Shown: positions 27,749-37,962, numbered from the stretch's first letter. The stretch is 64,000 nt of DNA from an uncultured Clostridium sp. (GCA_900540255.1 UQFE01000001.1:62001-126000), one strand, 5' to 3'. Notes: a model not told the origin generated them from the letters alone. Program-made: numbers and translations.

Positions 27749-28623
27749 AATAAGATCATAGCATTTGGTTCCGAATCAACTGCTATGATTTTTTCTATTT
27801 TATTTTTTTCTAATATAATTAATCGCCCTTTTAAATAATCTCCAATATATAGTTTGTTATCCTTTTTTAAAATACCTTTAGGCATTCCACCAATATATAG
27901 TGTTTTTTCTACACAATATTTTTCTTTATTAATTATGCTAATACTTCCTTCTGTAAAATTTGTAACATAAATATGATTTATATCTTCATATAAATCTATT
28001 GGTGATGTTCCAACTTCAATTCTTGCTACTCTTTTAAATGTATCTATTGAAAAAACATCTAAATATCCATTTTCATCACTTCCTAAATAACTTTCACATA
28101 TATAAATAAACTTTTTATTATTAGATATCTTTACTTTGATTGGATATTCTGGAGTTGAGAGGGTCTTAACTATATGATAATCTTTTACACGTATTATATT
28201 AGTACAATTTTCTTCTAAATTTGATACAAATATTAAATTATTTTCATTGCAATAATCAATGCTATGAGGCCAACTTCCAGTTTTAATTTCCCACAATACT
28301 CTATTCTGTAATAAATCATACACAACTATAGAATTAGATTCTCCACAAATTGTATATATTTTATTATTAATTTGTACTAAATCATTAGGTTTAGGTCCTA
28401 CACTAATATTTTTAATTTCCTGCATTGAACCTTTTAAAAAAATTGATATTGAATCATTATAATTATTAGCACTAATAATTTTATCTTCATAAACTCTTAT
28501 ACTATGAGGTCCAACTGGTGTTTCTGATAAGCTGAATAGTATTTTTTTTATTTCCAAAGACTTTAAATTTATTATTGAAAGTAAATCAGCACCTGTATTG
28601 CATAAAATTATAGAATTCAACAC
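27745..28623 (-). CDS. YncE-like beta-propeller protein
   Basis: A 292-aa protein made almost entirely of about 40-residue repeats typical of the seven-blade YVTN/YncE propeller: PVGPHSIRVYEDKIISANN, VGPKPNDLV, GSWPHSIDY, TPEYPIKVKI, VGTSPIDLYED and GGMPKGILKKD each open a blade. No signal peptide is present, so it appears cytosolic or surface-released by another route. The start is GTG at 28623 (or the following TTG), preceded by AGAGGGGG. In clostridia these genes occur singly and some are spore-coat associated, but there is no such context here. Confidence 0.82.
   Translation of the reverse strand: MLNSIILCNTGADLLSIINLKSLEIKKILFSLSETPVGPHSIRVYEDKIISANNYNDSISIFLKGSMQEIKNISVGPKPNDLVQINNKIYTICGESNSIVVYDLLQNRVLWEIKTGSWPHSIDYCNENNLIFVSNLEENCTNIIRVKDYHIVKTLSTPEYPIKVKISNNKKFIYICESYLGSDENGYLDVFSIDTFKRVARIEVGTSPIDLYEDINHIYVTNFTEGSISIINKEKYCVEKTLYIGGMPKGILKKDNKLYIGDYLKGRLIILEKNKIEKIIAVDSEPNAMILF
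27755..27795 (+). terminator. Terminator of the DUF4364 gene, embedded in the convergent propeller gene
   Basis: ATCATAGCA (27755-27763) and TGCTATGAT (27781-27789) pair, the inner TTGGTT/AATCAA extends the stem, and TTTTTT follows. It lies within the final codons of the minus-strand gene, so its sequence is also protein-coding. Confidence 0.85.
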
Positions 28624-28771
28624 TACACCCCCTCTAAAACTTCTATGTATTTTAATATATGCAAATTTTATTTACTTGGCTACTACAGGAATTTTCATTG
28701 TTTTACTTTATTTTTATCAATTATCAATATATAATAAAACAGTAATTAATTTATACATTGGAGGGATTATT

Positions 28772-29023
28772 ATGTTTACTTATAAGACATCTGGAGTATG
28801 TGCTACAGAAATAAATGTAGAAGTTAAAAATAATATTATTGAAAGTGTTGAATTCGTTAGAGGTTGTCCTGGAAACTTATTTGGAATTTCTCAATTAGTT
28901 AAAGGAATGAATATTGATGAAGCTATAGAAAAACTTAAAGGAATAGATTGTAGAGGAAAAGGAACTTCTTGTCCAGATCAATTATCTAAAGCTTTAATAG
29001 AATATAAAAATTCTAATCAATAA
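28772..29023 (+). CDS. TSCPD-domain protein (TIGR03905 family), 83 aa
   Basis: Small protein of the TIGR03905/TSCPD family, related to the C-terminal part of NrdJ and found as a free protein in Firmicutes. It contains the signature TSCPDQLSKAL near residue 69 and earlier RGCPGNLFGISQLVKGM (about 31-47), with three conserved cysteines. The true start is the ATG 8 nt after GGAGGG; the same frame stays open upstream to about 28598 without a ribosome site. It could bind zinc, but its role is unknown. A shared hairpin with deoD follows. Confidence 0.85.
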   Translation: MFTYKTSGVCATEINVEVKNNIIESVEFVRGCPGNLFGISQLVKGMNIDEAIEKLKGIDCRGKGTSCPDQLSKALIEYKNSNQ

Positions 29024-29063
29024 TAAAAATGCGCCAAGTTTTTTTTCTTGTCGCATTTTTATT
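29022..29063. terminator. Bidirectional terminator between TSCPD gene and deoD
   Basis: AATAAAAATGCGCCAAG and CTTGTCGCATTTTTATT form a long stem with one mismatch, and an eight-T loop. It serves both convergent genes. Confidence 0.87.
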
Positions 29064-29069
29064 ATTGAT

Positions 29070-29780
29070 TTATTTTATTAATTGAAGAGCAATTTCCATC
29101 ATTTCTGTAAATGTAGTTTGTCTTTCTTCTGGAGAAGTTTCCTCTCCCTTAAAAATATGATCTGATATTGTTAATATTGATAATGCTTCAACATTATTTT
29201 TAGCTGCTAATGTATAAAGTTCTGCTGTTTCCATTTCTACAGCTAATACTCCATAGTCAGCCCATGTCTTTAATGAAAAATGATTTGTATCATCATAAAA
29301 TAAATCACTTGATAATACATTTCCTACCTTTACATTAGCTCCCTTAGTTTTTGCCACATTATAAGCATTATATAATAAATCAAAATTAGCAGTTGGTGCA
29401 TAATCAAGACCATTAAATCTTCTTTTATTAATTCCAGAATTTGTAGATGCACTTTGAGCAAGAACTATATCTCTTACATTTACCTCTTCATTACAAGAAC
29501 CTGCTGATCCTATTCTTATAAGTCTTTTAGCTCCATAAAACTTAATTAATTCATTAACATAAATTGAATGAGATGGTAATCCCATTCCTGTACCTTGTAT
29601 AGATACTTTCTTTCCTTTATAAGTACCTGTATAACCATACATTCCTCTAACTTCATTATAACAAACAGCATCTTCTAAAAAATTTTCTGCTATAAATTTT
29701 GCTCTTAATGGATCTCCTGGTAATAATACTGTTTCTGCAATTGCACCTTCTGGCGCCATAATATGTAAATGTTTTGACAT
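29070..29780 (-). CDS. deoD: Purine nucleoside phosphorylase DeoD type
   Basis: Cleaves purine (deoxy)nucleosides with phosphate for salvage. Length 236 aa is standard for the hexameric DeoD class. Recognisable words: [11 protein letters not shown] (phosphate region, about 22-32), [16 protein letters not shown] (about 64-79), [12 protein letters not shown], and [12 protein letters not shown] near 180, followed by the catalytic Asp in [14 protein letters not shown] follows GGAGGAG. It is monocistronic. Confidence 0.97.
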   Translation of the reverse strand: MSKHLHIMAPEGAIAETVLLPGDPLRAKFIAENFLEDAVCYNEVRGMYGYTGTYKGKKVSIQGTGMGLPSHSIYVNELIKFYGAKRLIRIGSAGSCNEEVNVRDIVLAQSASTNSGINKRRFNGLDYAPTANFDLLYNAYNVAKTKGANVKVGNVLSSDLFYDDTNHFSLKTWADYGVLAVEMETAELYTLAAKNNVEALSILTISDHIFKGEETSPEERQTTFTEMMEIALQLIK

Positions 29781-29816
29781 AAAATCTCCTCCTCTTTATT
29801 TGCTTTATTATTCATA

Positions 29817-29845
29817 ATTATAGTATATTTTATTCTAATAGTAAA
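29817..29845 (-). promoter_or_regulatory. Possible deoD promoter
   Basis: TTTACT (29845-29840), 17-nt spacer, perfect TATAAT (29822-29817), about 37 bp upstream of the start codon. Confidence 0.55.
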
Positions 29846-29964
29846 TGTTTATGTTTTTACTTTATTTTTTTGTTTTTATTTTATACTTATTTACGAGTAT
29901 TTTATTTAAGTATATAAATTGAAAATAAATCTTCTAAAAAGATATGACCTTATGAATTTTCTAT

Positions 29965-30000
29965 AAAAAAAAGCTACAAATCAATACTGTAGCTTTTTTT
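29965..30000 (-). terminator. Terminator after folC
   Basis: AAAAAGCTACA pairs with TGTAGCTTTTT (from 29988), with extra A/T pairing outside and a long U tail on the minus strand. It lies just beyond the folC stop. Confidence 0.9.
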
Positions 30001-30009
30001 AAAATCACT

Positions 30010-31305
30010 TTATTGGGATATTTTTCTTATTATTTTTCTCATATCTCCTATCATATAAAGTGAACCACTTGCTAATATAAGATCTTTTTCAGAAGCATCA
30101 TTTAATGCTTCTAAATATGCTTCCTCATATTTATCAAATGCCTTACAATTTTTATTAAATTTACTTACTTCATCTTTTAAACTCTCTGCTAATTCACCTC
30201 TTATTGAATTTGGCGTAACCGAATATACTTTTTTAGCCATAGGTGTTATTATCTTTATCATTTCTTCAACATCTTTATCTGCTAATATTCCTAAAATTAA
30301 ATATAAATTTTCATATTTAAAATATTTTTTTATATTTCTACTTAATGTTTTTATTCCTTGTATATTATGTGCACCATCTATAACTACATATGGATTATTT
30401 GATAAGACTTCTAAACGCCCTTTCCAGCTAACATTTTTTATACTTTTTACTATATTAGCAATTGATATATCTATTATATTTTTATTATTTAAAACTTCAA
30501 TAGCTTGCATTGCAACACTTAAATTAATTATTTGATGTTCCCCAAGTAAAGGTAATAATATATCAATTTCATTGTTATATTTTAATAATTGATACGGCTT
30601 ATCTAAATTTACTATATTTTTAAACTTTAAATTTTCATTATTAGCAATATAAAGTTCTGAATCCATCTCAAAACACTTATTTTTAATAACCTTTAAAACC
30701 TCTTCTTGTTGAGGATATATTACTGTAGGAATTCCCTTTTTAATAATTCCAGCCTTTTCCCTAGCTATTTTCTCCAATGTATTTCCTAAAAGATTAGTAT
30801 GATCAAAACTTATAGAAGTTATTACTTGAATTATTGGTTTAATAACATTAGTAGAATCTAACGTTCCTCCTAAACCTACTTCTATAACTCCAAAATCGAT
30901 ATTTTCTTTCTTAAAGTATAAAAGCATTAAAACAGTAATTATTTCAAATTCTGTAGGGTGGTTATATCCGGCTTCTATTACTTTATCTACTGCTACTTTA
31001 ATCTCATCCATTAAAATAGCTAAGCTCTCTTTTGGAATATTATTCCTATTGATTTGAATTCTTTCTTCAAACTCTTCTATAAATGGTGAAGTATACATTC
31101 CAACCTTGTATCCTTCCCCCATTAATATTTCTGTTATCATTGAAGTTGTAGAACCTTTTCCATTTGTTCCTGCAATATGTATAAGCTTTAAATCTCTTTC
31201 AGGATTGCCTAAGTGCTCTAGTAATTTATACGTTCTTTCTAATCCATAATTTGACCCAAAGTTACCCACTTCAGTTATATATTTCATTGCTTCTTCGTAT
31301 TTCAT
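30010..31305 (-). CDS. folC: Folylpolyglutamate synthase / dihydrofolate synthase
   Basis: Mur-ligase-like ATPase that adds glutamates to folates. Length 431 aa fits. The P-loop is HIAGTNGKGSTTSMI (about 42-56), followed by GMYTSPFIEEFEERIQIN, the FGVIEVGLGGTLDSTNV segment, the SFDHTNLLGNT metal/His region, and VIDGAHN near 310. The C-terminal domain is complete. Bifunctional DHFS activity is inferred from the family; no separate copy is visible. ATG is preceded by a modest AGGTAA-type site. Monocistronic. Confidence 0.95.
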   Translation of the reverse strand: MKYEEAMKYITEVGNFGSNYGLERTYKLLEHLGNPERDLKLIHIAGTNGKGSTTSMITEILMGEGYKVGMYTSPFIEEFEERIQINRNNIPKESLAILMDEIKVAVDKVIEAGYNHPTEFEIITVLMLLYFKKENIDFGVIEVGLGGTLDSTNVIKPIIQVITSISFDHTNLLGNTLEKIAREKAGIIKKGIPTVIYPQQEEVLKVIKNKCFEMDSELYIANNENLKFKNIVNLDKPYQLLKYNNEIDILLPLLGEHQIINLSVAMQAIEVLNNKNIIDISIANIVKSIKNVSWKGRLEVLSNNPYVVIDGAHNIQGIKTLSRNIKKYFKYENLYLILGILADKDVEEMIKIITPMAKKVYSVTPNSIRGELAESLKDEVSKFNKNCKAFDKYEEAYLEALNDASEKDLILASGSLYMIGDMRKIIRKISQ

Positions 31306-31433
31306 AACTTACCTCATATTATTTTTTTAATTTATATTATTAAATATAAATTATATTTAATTAAAATGCAAAATTATCTAATACTTTAGCTAGTTTAATA
31401 TTATAGACACATATAGTTTTTTAAATTTATATA

Positions 31434-31481
31434 AAAATACCATCTAACAAAGCTTAAATTAGTTTTATTAGATGGTATTTT
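31434..31481 (-). terminator. Terminator after the DUF3892 gene
   Basis: AAAAATACCATCTAA (31434-31448) and TTAGATGGTATTTT (31468-31481) form a stem of about 14 bp with A/T tails, about 30 bp beyond the stop. Confidence 0.82.
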
Positions 31482-31514
31482 AACCTATTAATTTTTTATT
31501 GTATTAATATATAC

Positions 31515-31742
31515 TTACTCTTCTTTAGACATAGATGATAAATTATTTCCTTGTGTTCCATCAGGCTTAGTTCTTAAATATTCTTCGCCTTTTTTAGAAT
31601 GAGCAATGATTACTCCATCAATTTGCCCTTTTTTAGCCATTTCAACTCCTTGTGCTTTATCTATTGTTGTGCCATTTTCTAATACATATTGTTTTATTTC
31701 ACCGCTACTATCTTTAATTGTTTCAACTATTTTATTACTCAT
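31515..31742 (-). CDS. DUF3892 domain protein, 75 aa
   Basis: A small protein of the DUF3892 family, with the core IVETIKDSSGEIKQYVLENG (about 5-24), a central DKAQGVEMAKKGQIDGV and the end HSKKGEEYLRTKPDGTQGNNL, as in clostridial members. It may have an OB-like or spore-associated fold, but its function is unknown. The ATG at 31742 follows AGAGGTG by 6 nt; the frame also opens three codons earlier at a GTG that is part of that site. It is encoded alone. Confidence 0.78.
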   Translation of the reverse strand: MSNKIVETIKDSSGEIKQYVLENGTTIDKAQGVEMAKKGQIDGVIIAHSKKGEEYLRTKPDGTQGNNLSSMSKEE

Positions 31743-31889
31743 ATTATTCACCTCTTAATTTTATTTTCTGCAAAGTAAATGTTTTTATTCATTGTAAGTT
31801 ATTTTCTTAATACTAAAATTATAATAAATAAAAATTATTACATTAAATTAAAATATAAATTAAGAATTTAGCTTAACAATTTAAAAATT

Positions 31890-31932
31890 AAAAGCAAGAA
31901 ATAAAGTATAAAAATTTATTTCTTGCTTTTTT
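31890..31932 (-). terminator. Terminator of valS
   Basis: AAAAGCAAGAAATAAA (31890-31905) and TTTATTTCTTGCTTTT (31915-31930) form a perfect 16-bp stem with a 9-nt loop, about 13 bp beyond the valS stop. Confidence 0.9.
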
Positions 31933-31944
31933 ATTAATTATTTA

Positions 31945-34587
31945 TTATTTTAAAGTATCTATTCTAACTAATACTGCATCAAGCATTTCTTTATATTTAA
32001 CTAACTTTTCTTTTTCACCATTTATTACTGCTTCTGGAGCTTTAGCTACGAATCCTTCATTAGAAAGTTTCTTTTCTATTCTTGTTACTTCACCTTCTAA
32101 TTTTTTCTTTTCTTTATTTAATCTTTCTAATTCTTTTTCCTTATCAACTAAGTCTAAAAGTGGCATAAATAACTCTCCACCCTTAACTACTAATGATACT
32201 GCATTTTCAGGAACTAATAATTTATCAGTTATAAATTCAACTTCTGAAGCTGAACCTAACTTTTCCATATAAGGAATTCCAGCAGTAAATGCTTCTTTTG
32301 CTTCATCAGAAATATAGCAAATTACTTTTGCTTTTCTTGATGGTGGAACGTTCATTTCAGCTCTTACATTTCTTAATCCCTTAATAGCTTCTATAACAAA
32401 TTCCATATCTTTTTCTGCTTTGCTATCTGCTAAATTTTCAAAATATTCTGGCCATGAAGAAATTGTTATAGATTCTCCATCTGTTAAAGTAGTGTATATT
32501 TCTTCTGTAATGAATGGCATTACTGGGTGTAATAATTTTAATCCTGTAGTTAATACAGTATATAATACATTATATACTACGCCTTTAGCTTTTTCATCAT
32601 CACTAAAGAATACTGGCTTAACAAGTTCTATATACCAGTCACAGAATTCAGTCCACATAAAGTCATAAACTTTTTGAAGAGCAATTCCTAATTCATATTT
32701 TTCCATATTTTCAGTTACTTCTTTAACTAAAGTATTCATTTGAGATAATATCCATCTGTCAGCTAAGCTATATTCCTTACAATCAGCATAATTGTTCATT
32801 AATTCTGCATCTAAGTTCATCATAACGAATCTTGATGCATTCCACATCTTATTAGCAAAGTTTCTTGCTGCTTCAACTCTTTCTGGTATATATCTTATAT
32901 CATTACCTGGAGAGTTACCAGTAACAAGCATGAATCTTAATGCATCTGCACCATATTCATCAATAACTTCTAGTGGATCAACACCATTTCCTAAAGATTT
33001 ACTCATCTTTCTTCCTTGAGCATCTCTTATTATACCGTGAATTAATACTGTATCAAATGGAGTTTCTTCCATGTTGTGTATTCCTGAGAATATCATTCTA
33101 GCAACCCAGAAGAATATAATATCATATCCAGTAACTAAAACATTAGTTGGATAGAAGAAATCTAAATCTTCTGTTTTTTCAGGCCATCCTAAAGTTGAGA
33201 AAGGCCATAATGCAGATGAGAACCAAGTATCAAGTACATCTTCATCTTGTCTTAAGTTTTCAGAACCACACTTTGAACACTTACATGGTGCATCAACTTC
33301 AACCATCATATTATTACAATCATTACAGTAGAATACAGGTATTCTATGCCCCCACCATAATTGTCTTGAAATACACCAATCTTGAATGTTTTCCATCCAA
33401 TTGAAGTATATTTTATCAAATCTTTCTGGAACAAACTTAGTTTTTCCATTTCTAACTACATCTATTGCTGGTTTTGCTAAATCAGCCATTTTAACATACC
33501 ATTGTCTTGAAACTATAGGTTCAACAACAGTTCCACATCTATCATGTGTTCCAACATTATGAGTATGTGGTTTAACTTTAACAAGTAATCCTTGCTCTTC
33601 TAAGTCCTTAACCATTTGCTCTCTAGCTTCATATCTATCTAATCCTTGATATTTTCCACCTAATTCATTAATTACACCGTGGTCATCCATTACTCTTATT
33701 ATTGGAAGATCATGTCTCTTACCAACTTCAAAGTCATTAGGGTCATGAGCTGGTGTTATTTTAACTGCTCCTGTACCAAATTCCATATCAACATAATCAT
33801 CACCAACAACTGGTATTTCTCTATCAGTTAAAGGTAATTTTAATGTTTTACCAATAATGTGCTTAAACCTTTCATCATTTGGGTTAACTGCAACTGCAGT
33901 ATCTCCTAATAATGTTTCTGGTCTTGTAGTAGCTATTTCTAAATACCCTGAACCATCAGCTAAAGGATAGTTTATGTGCCAGAAGCTACCTTCTTTTTCT
34001 TCATATTCAATTTCTGCATCTGATAATGCTGTAGTACACTTTGGACACCAGTTAGTTATTCTATTTCCTTGATATATAAGACCTTCATTATATAACTTAA
34101 CAAATACAGTTCTTACTGCTTTATTTAAATTTTCATCCATTGTAAATGCTTCTCTTGAGAAATCAGCAGAAACACCCATCTTTTTAAGTTGTTCTCTTAT
34201 GTGACCTCTATATTCATCAGACCATTCCCAAACCTTTTCTAGGAATGCTTCTCTTCCCATTTCCTTTTTAACTAAACCTTGTTTCAATAATTCATTTTCA
34301 ACTTTAACTTCAGTTGCAATTGAAGCATGGTCTTGTCCTGGTAACCATAAAGTACAGTAACCTTGCATTCTTTTAAATCTTATTAACATATCTTGAAGTG
34401 TATTATCAAGTGCATGCCCTAAGTGAAGTCTACCAGTTATATTCGGTGGCGGCATCACTATTGAAAATGGCTTTTTAGTTTTATCAACAACAGGAGTGAA
34501 ATATTTTTTTTCTTCCCATGTTTTATAAATTCTTTCTTCAAATTCTTTTGGATTATATGTTGTGGCTAAATTCTTCTTTTCTTCCAT
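31945..34587 (-). CDS. valS: Valine--tRNA ligase
   Basis: Class I synthetase of 880 aa that charges tRNA-Val and edits threonine. The HIGH motif is [17 protein letters not shown] (about 50-66); the CP1 editing domain follows with [15 protein letters not shown] and [19 protein letters not shown]; the KMSKS motif is [13 protein letters not shown] near residue 527. The zinc knuckle CNDCNN...CKCSKCGS lies near 424-444, and a C-terminal coiled coil (about 810-880) ends it. The ATG is 8 nt after AGGAGG; a GTG directly before it is in frame but less likely. It is controlled by the T-box about 200 nt upstream. Confidence 0.98.
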   Translation of the reverse strand: MEEKKNLATTYNPKEFEERIYKTWEEKKYFTPVVDKTKKPFSIVMPPPNITGRLHLGHALDNTLQDMLIRFKRMQGYCTLWLPGQDHASIATEVKVENELLKQGLVKKEMGREAFLEKVWEWSDEYRGHIREQLKKMGVSADFSREAFTMDENLNKAVRTVFVKLYNEGLIYQGNRITNWCPKCTTALSDAEIEYEEKEGSFWHINYPLADGSGYLEIATTRPETLLGDTAVAVNPNDERFKHIIGKTLKLPLTDREIPVVGDDYVDMEFGTGAVKITPAHDPNDFEVGKRHDLPIIRVMDDHGVINELGGKYQGLDRYEAREQMVKDLEEQGLLVKVKPHTHNVGTHDRCGTVVEPIVSRQWYVKMADLAKPAIDVVRNGKTKFVPERFDKIYFNWMENIQDWCISRQLWWGHRIPVFYCNDCNNMMVEVDAPCKCSKCGSENLRQDEDVLDTWFSSALWPFSTLGWPEKTEDLDFFYPTNVLVTGYDIIFFWVARMIFSGIHNMEETPFDTVLIHGIIRDAQGRKMSKSLGNGVDPLEVIDEYGADALRFMLVTGNSPGNDIRYIPERVEAARNFANKMWNASRFVMMNLDAELMNNYADCKEYSLADRWILSQMNTLVKEVTENMEKYELGIALQKVYDFMWTEFCDWYIELVKPVFFSDDEKAKGVVYNVLYTVLTTGLKLLHPVMPFITEEIYTTLTDGESITISSWPEYFENLADSKAEKDMEFVIEAIKGLRNVRAEMNVPPSRKAKVICYISDEAKEAFTAGIPYMEKLGSASEVEFITDKLLVPENAVSLVVKGGELFMPLLDLVDKEKELERLNKEKKKLEGEVTRIEKKLSNEGFVAKAPEAVINGEKEKLVKYKEMLDAVLVRIDTLK

Positions 34588-34807
34588 CACTAAAACCTCC
34601 TGAATAGTTTTTTATATATTTAAAGTTCTTATATAAAGACCACTTTACAAATTTAAATTTTTATAACAAATACTTTAAGACATTTATTTAAATATTAAAA
34701 TTACATTTTATTTCATAAAAAATTATTACCTTAATTATAATATCCATAATTTTATTTTTAACTCTATTCCATTAACTTTATATACTTATGAAATAGTATA
34801 AGCTAAT
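34588..34807. other. AT-rich leader between the valS T-box terminator and the start codon
   Basis: About 220 bases separate the end of the T-box terminator from valS. I find no ORF with a ribosome site and no clear promoter; the sequence is A/T runs. It would be a long 5' untranslated leader after read-through. Confidence 0.5.
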
Positions 34808-35075
34808 AAAAAAAGAGCCTTAATCCTAAAAAAGGACGAAGACTCGTGGTACCACCTTTATTTCTAAATGATTTTTTTACAATATATATATACAAAATAT
34901 TATTTAATCACTTAGATCTCAATTAAATAACGACTAGAATGCCGTCTTTGATTACTACTATTTCACCAAAGAAACTCAAAAGCTACCTTCAGGATATTCT
35001 ATATAGAAGGCTTACAGCCTAGACCTTCCTCTCTTAATACGTCCTATTCCTTACTCCTCTTTATCACTGCTTTTA
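34808..35075 (-). promoter_or_regulatory. T-box leader of valS, specifier GUA (Val)
   Basis: The conserved T-box AAGGTGGTACCACGAG (34858-34843) is present. The terminator has GAGTCTTCGTCCT (34845-34833) and AGGATTAAGGCTC (34827-34815) with a seven-U tail. In stem I (about 35070-34950), GAAG is followed by GTA (34986-34984), a valine codon read by tRNA-Val(UAC). The layout matches that of the pheST leader in this window, with the same GAAG before the specifier. Confidence 0.95.
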
Positions 35076-35092
35076 AATATTTATTTGTATTT

Positions 35093-35121
35093 ATATTATG
35101 ATATTTTTTTACTATTGTCAA
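35093..35121 (-). promoter_or_regulatory. Probable sigma-A promoter of the valS T-box transcript
   Basis: TTGACA (35121-35116) is followed at 17 nt by TAATAT (35098-35093), or at 15 nt by CATAAT. The -35 box is perfect; the -10 box is ambiguous in this A/T stretch. Confidence 0.6.
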
Positions 35122-35201
35122 CAAATCTATAATATTTTTATTAACCATTATTATATTAAAAATATAATATACATATGAAGAAATTTTACTATACTTCCTA
35201 G

Positions 35202-37445
35202 CTAGCTATAAATAAATTTATCATTATTAACAGTAACAGCAACTTCCCCACCATCACTTAATTTTCCAAACAATATTTCATCTACAAACATAGGCTTAAT
35301 TTCTTGATTTATAACTCTAAGAATTTCCCTAGCTCCATATTCTTGTGATATTCCCTTTTTTGCAACAAAGTCAATACACTTATCATCAAAATTAGCCTTA
35401 ACATTTTTCTTTGATAAAATCTCATTAAATTTATCTAATTCTCTTTTTGCAATATTTAATGCCATTTCCTCATTTAAATGATTAAACACTACTATTTTAT
35501 CAAGTCTATTCCTAAATTCAGGCGTAAAAAATTTTTTAATTTCTTCCTTAATAGCTTCACCCTTAATAATTCTATCTCCAAATCCAATAACTGATTTACC
35601 AATATCCTTAGCTCCTGCATTAGAAGTCATAATTAAAAGAACATTTCTAAAGTCAGCCTTTCTTCCTTGATTATCACTCAATGTTGCATAATCCATTACT
35701 TGAAGCAACACATTTAATATATCTGGATGAGCTTTTTCTACTTCATCTAATAATAAAACACAATATGGATTTTTTCTTATTGTATCAGTTAATAATCCAC
35801 CTTCTTCATACCCTACATATCCTGGAGGAGCCCCTATAAGCTTTGCTGCAGCATGTTTTTCTGCATATTCACTCATATCAAATCTAATAAGTTTAACCAC
35901 TAAACTATCTGCTAATGTTTTTGCTACTTCTGTTTTTCCTACACCTGTTGGTCCAACAAAAAGAAGTGAACTTATAGGTTTATTTTCATTATTAAGACCA
36001 GCCCTTGAAGTTTTTATACATCTTACTATTTCATGAATAGCCATATCTTGTCCAAATATATTTTTTTCTAGATTTTCTTCTAATTCTTTTAGTGAAGAAA
36101 TTTCATCTTTTTCAACAGTATTTTTCGGTATATGACATATTTTTGATATAACTTCCTCTATAATTTTTTCATCAACAATTACTTCATTTGAATCTCTTCT
36201 ATTCATAGAAATATATGAACCTGCTTCATCTATAATATCTATAGCTTTATCAGGTAAAAACCTATCATTTATATACTTATTACTTAGTTCTACAGCAAGC
36301 TTAAGAGCATTATCACTATATTTTACATTATGATAATTTTCATAATTACTCTTTAATCCATTTAATATTTTAATAGTATCTTCTACCGTTGTTTCTTTAA
36401 CTTCAATAGTTTGAAATCTTCTAGTTAATGCTTTATCTTTTTCAAAATATTTTTTATATTCATCAAAAGTTGTTGCACCAATAAACTTAACTTTCCCACT
36501 TACTAAATAAGGCTTTAATAAATTAGATGTATCTAAAGAACCACCATCTATAGATCCAGCTCCAACAATATTATGAATTTCATCAATATAAACAATTGGA
36601 TTTTCATGAGTTTGAATTTCATTTAATACCTTCTTTATTCTTTCTTCAAAGTCTCCTCTATATTTAGTACCTGCTAATGCTGCTCCTATATCTAAAGAAA
36701 ATATCTCAGCATTTTTTAATTTTTCTGGAACTTCTCCTTTATTTATAAGCCTTGCTAATCCTAACGTTATTGCAGTTTTTCCTACACCAGGTTCTCCTAC
36801 ATGTATAGGGTTATTTTTATTTCTTCTACATAATATTTGTATAGTTCTCTCTAAAATATCCTTTCTGCCTATTAAAGGATCACTATTATCATTTTTCACA
36901 ATTTCATTTAAGTTAATAGTTAATGTCTTTAATAAAGTTCCTTTATTTTTTGTATTTTCTTCATCCATATTAATTTCTTCATCCCCTTCAGAAATTAACC
37001 CTTCTTCCATATACTCATCATCTTCATTCTCTTCATGACAAAGCTTATATAGCAAATCTCTTTTTTCTATTCCTTCTTCTTGAAGATAATATGAGGCATA
37101 ACTATTTTCCAAATCATAAATGGCAGAAATTAAATGTTCCATAGTAATACTCTTTTGACTTGAAAATACGGCATGCTCACTTGCTTTTATAATAGCTTGT
37201 TGAAAACTATAACTTTCAATTGGCCCTTCTACATCTCCTTCCTCAATGTACTCACTAATATATTCATCTAACTTTTTTCTTAAATTTACAGCACTACCAT
37301 TTAATTTTGATAATGCATTTATAAATCTTTCTACAAATGTAATTCCATATAATAAATGTTCAGCTGTTACAAATTCATCCTTATTACCTTTTGCTAGCTC
37401 ATAACCTTTTAAAATGATATCATTAACCTCTCCTGAAATCTGCAT
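35202..37445 (-). CDS. clpA: ATP-dependent Clp protease ATP-binding subunit ClpA
   Basis: AAA+ unfoldase that feeds substrates to ClpP. The N-domain (1-150) carries the double Clp_N repeat. AAA1 has GEPGVGKTA (about 217) and VYIDEIHNI; AAA2 has VGPTGVGKTEVAK (about 497-509), LLLDEVEKAHPDI and the arginine finger segment. The ClpP-docking loop IGF is near residue 620. No zinc-finger or UVR region of ClpC type is present. It lies 3 bp after clpS, so the ClpS-ClpA adaptor pair is encoded together, as in proteobacteria and some clostridia. Confidence 0.93.
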   Translation of the reverse strand: MQISGEVNDIILKGYELAKGNKDEFVTAEHLLYGITFVERFINALSKLNGSAVNLRKKLDEYISEYIEEGDVEGPIESYSFQQAIIKASEHAVFSSQKSITMEHLISAIYDLENSYASYYLQEEGIEKRDLLYKLCHEENEDDEYMEEGLISEGDEEINMDEENTKNKGTLLKTLTINLNEIVKNDNSDPLIGRKDILERTIQILCRRNKNNPIHVGEPGVGKTAITLGLARLINKGEVPEKLKNAEIFSLDIGAALAGTKYRGDFEERIKKVLNEIQTHENPIVYIDEIHNIVGAGSIDGGSLDTSNLLKPYLVSGKVKFIGATTFDEYKKYFEKDKALTRRFQTIEVKETTVEDTIKILNGLKSNYENYHNVKYSDNALKLAVELSNKYINDRFLPDKAIDIIDEAGSYISMNRRDSNEVIVDEKIIEEVISKICHIPKNTVEKDEISSLKELEENLEKNIFGQDMAIHEIVRCIKTSRAGLNNENKPISSLLFVGPTGVGKTEVAKTLADSLVVKLIRFDMSEYAEKHAAAKLIGAPPGYVGYEEGGLLTDTIRKNPYCVLLLDEVEKAHPDILNVLLQVMDYATLSDNQGRKADFRNVLLIMTSNAGAKDIGKSVIGFGDRIIKGEAIKEEIKKFFTPEFRNRLDKIVVFNHLNEEMALNIAKRELDKFNEILSKKNVKANFDDKCIDFVAKKGISQEYGAREILRVINQEIKPMFVDEILFGKLSDGGEVAVTVNNDKFIYS

Positions 37446-37448
37446 ATA

Positions 37449-37748
37449 TTACTCCTCCTCAATTGTTATATTAAAAGGAAACCCTTCTTCTTTAGCCATA
37501 CCTAAGGCAATTGCAACTTTTGTTGCAGCTATATCATATGGATATACTCCAACTATTCCTATTCCTCTTTTATGAACATCCATCATTATTTTATTTGATG
37601 TATTTAAATCTTTATTAAATACCGTTCTTAAAACTTCAACTACAAATTCCATTGTAGTAAAATCATCATTATGCATAATAACTTTATAAAGACTTGGTTT
37701 TTTCACTTTTATCTTTTCTTTGTTTATTGTTGCAATACCATTCTCCAT
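37449..37748 (-). CDS. clpS: ATP-dependent Clp protease adaptor ClpS
   Basis: Adaptor that presents N-degron substrates to ClpA. The 99-aa product has a flexible N-terminus (1-25), then the core starting PSLYKVIMHNDDFTTMEFVV (about 18-37), with the ligand-binding NDD/TTMEFV words, and the conserved HKRGIGIVGVYPYDIAATK and GFPFNITIEEE end. ATG follows GGAGAAAC. It is the first gene of a two-gene operon with clpA. I found no CtsR operator upstream. Confidence 0.95.
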   Translation of the reverse strand: MENGIATINKEKIKVKKPSLYKVIMHNDDFTTMEFVVEVLRTVFNKDLNTSNKIMMDVHKRGIGIVGVYPYDIAATKVAIALGMAKEEGFPFNITIEEE

Positions 37749-37962
37749 TACTTGTTTCTCCTAATAAATTATTATTTTAATTCCTTTATAATAATTATAT
37801 AAATGTTATTAATCAATATCAATATTATATAATATTACTTTAAAATTATATATTCTTTAATAAATAATACTTACTTTTAACTTTAAATAAATTTAAAATT
37901 TTCTTAATAAACTCTAATAAAAATGCACAAATGTTAATTTTATTTAATTATATTTTATATAT

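Noticed and set aside
33147..33404. ORF opposite valS
   Set aside because: Lies fully antisense within valS, has no ribosome site and reads as low-complexity; a shadow frame, like most other plus-strand ORFs over minus-strand genes.
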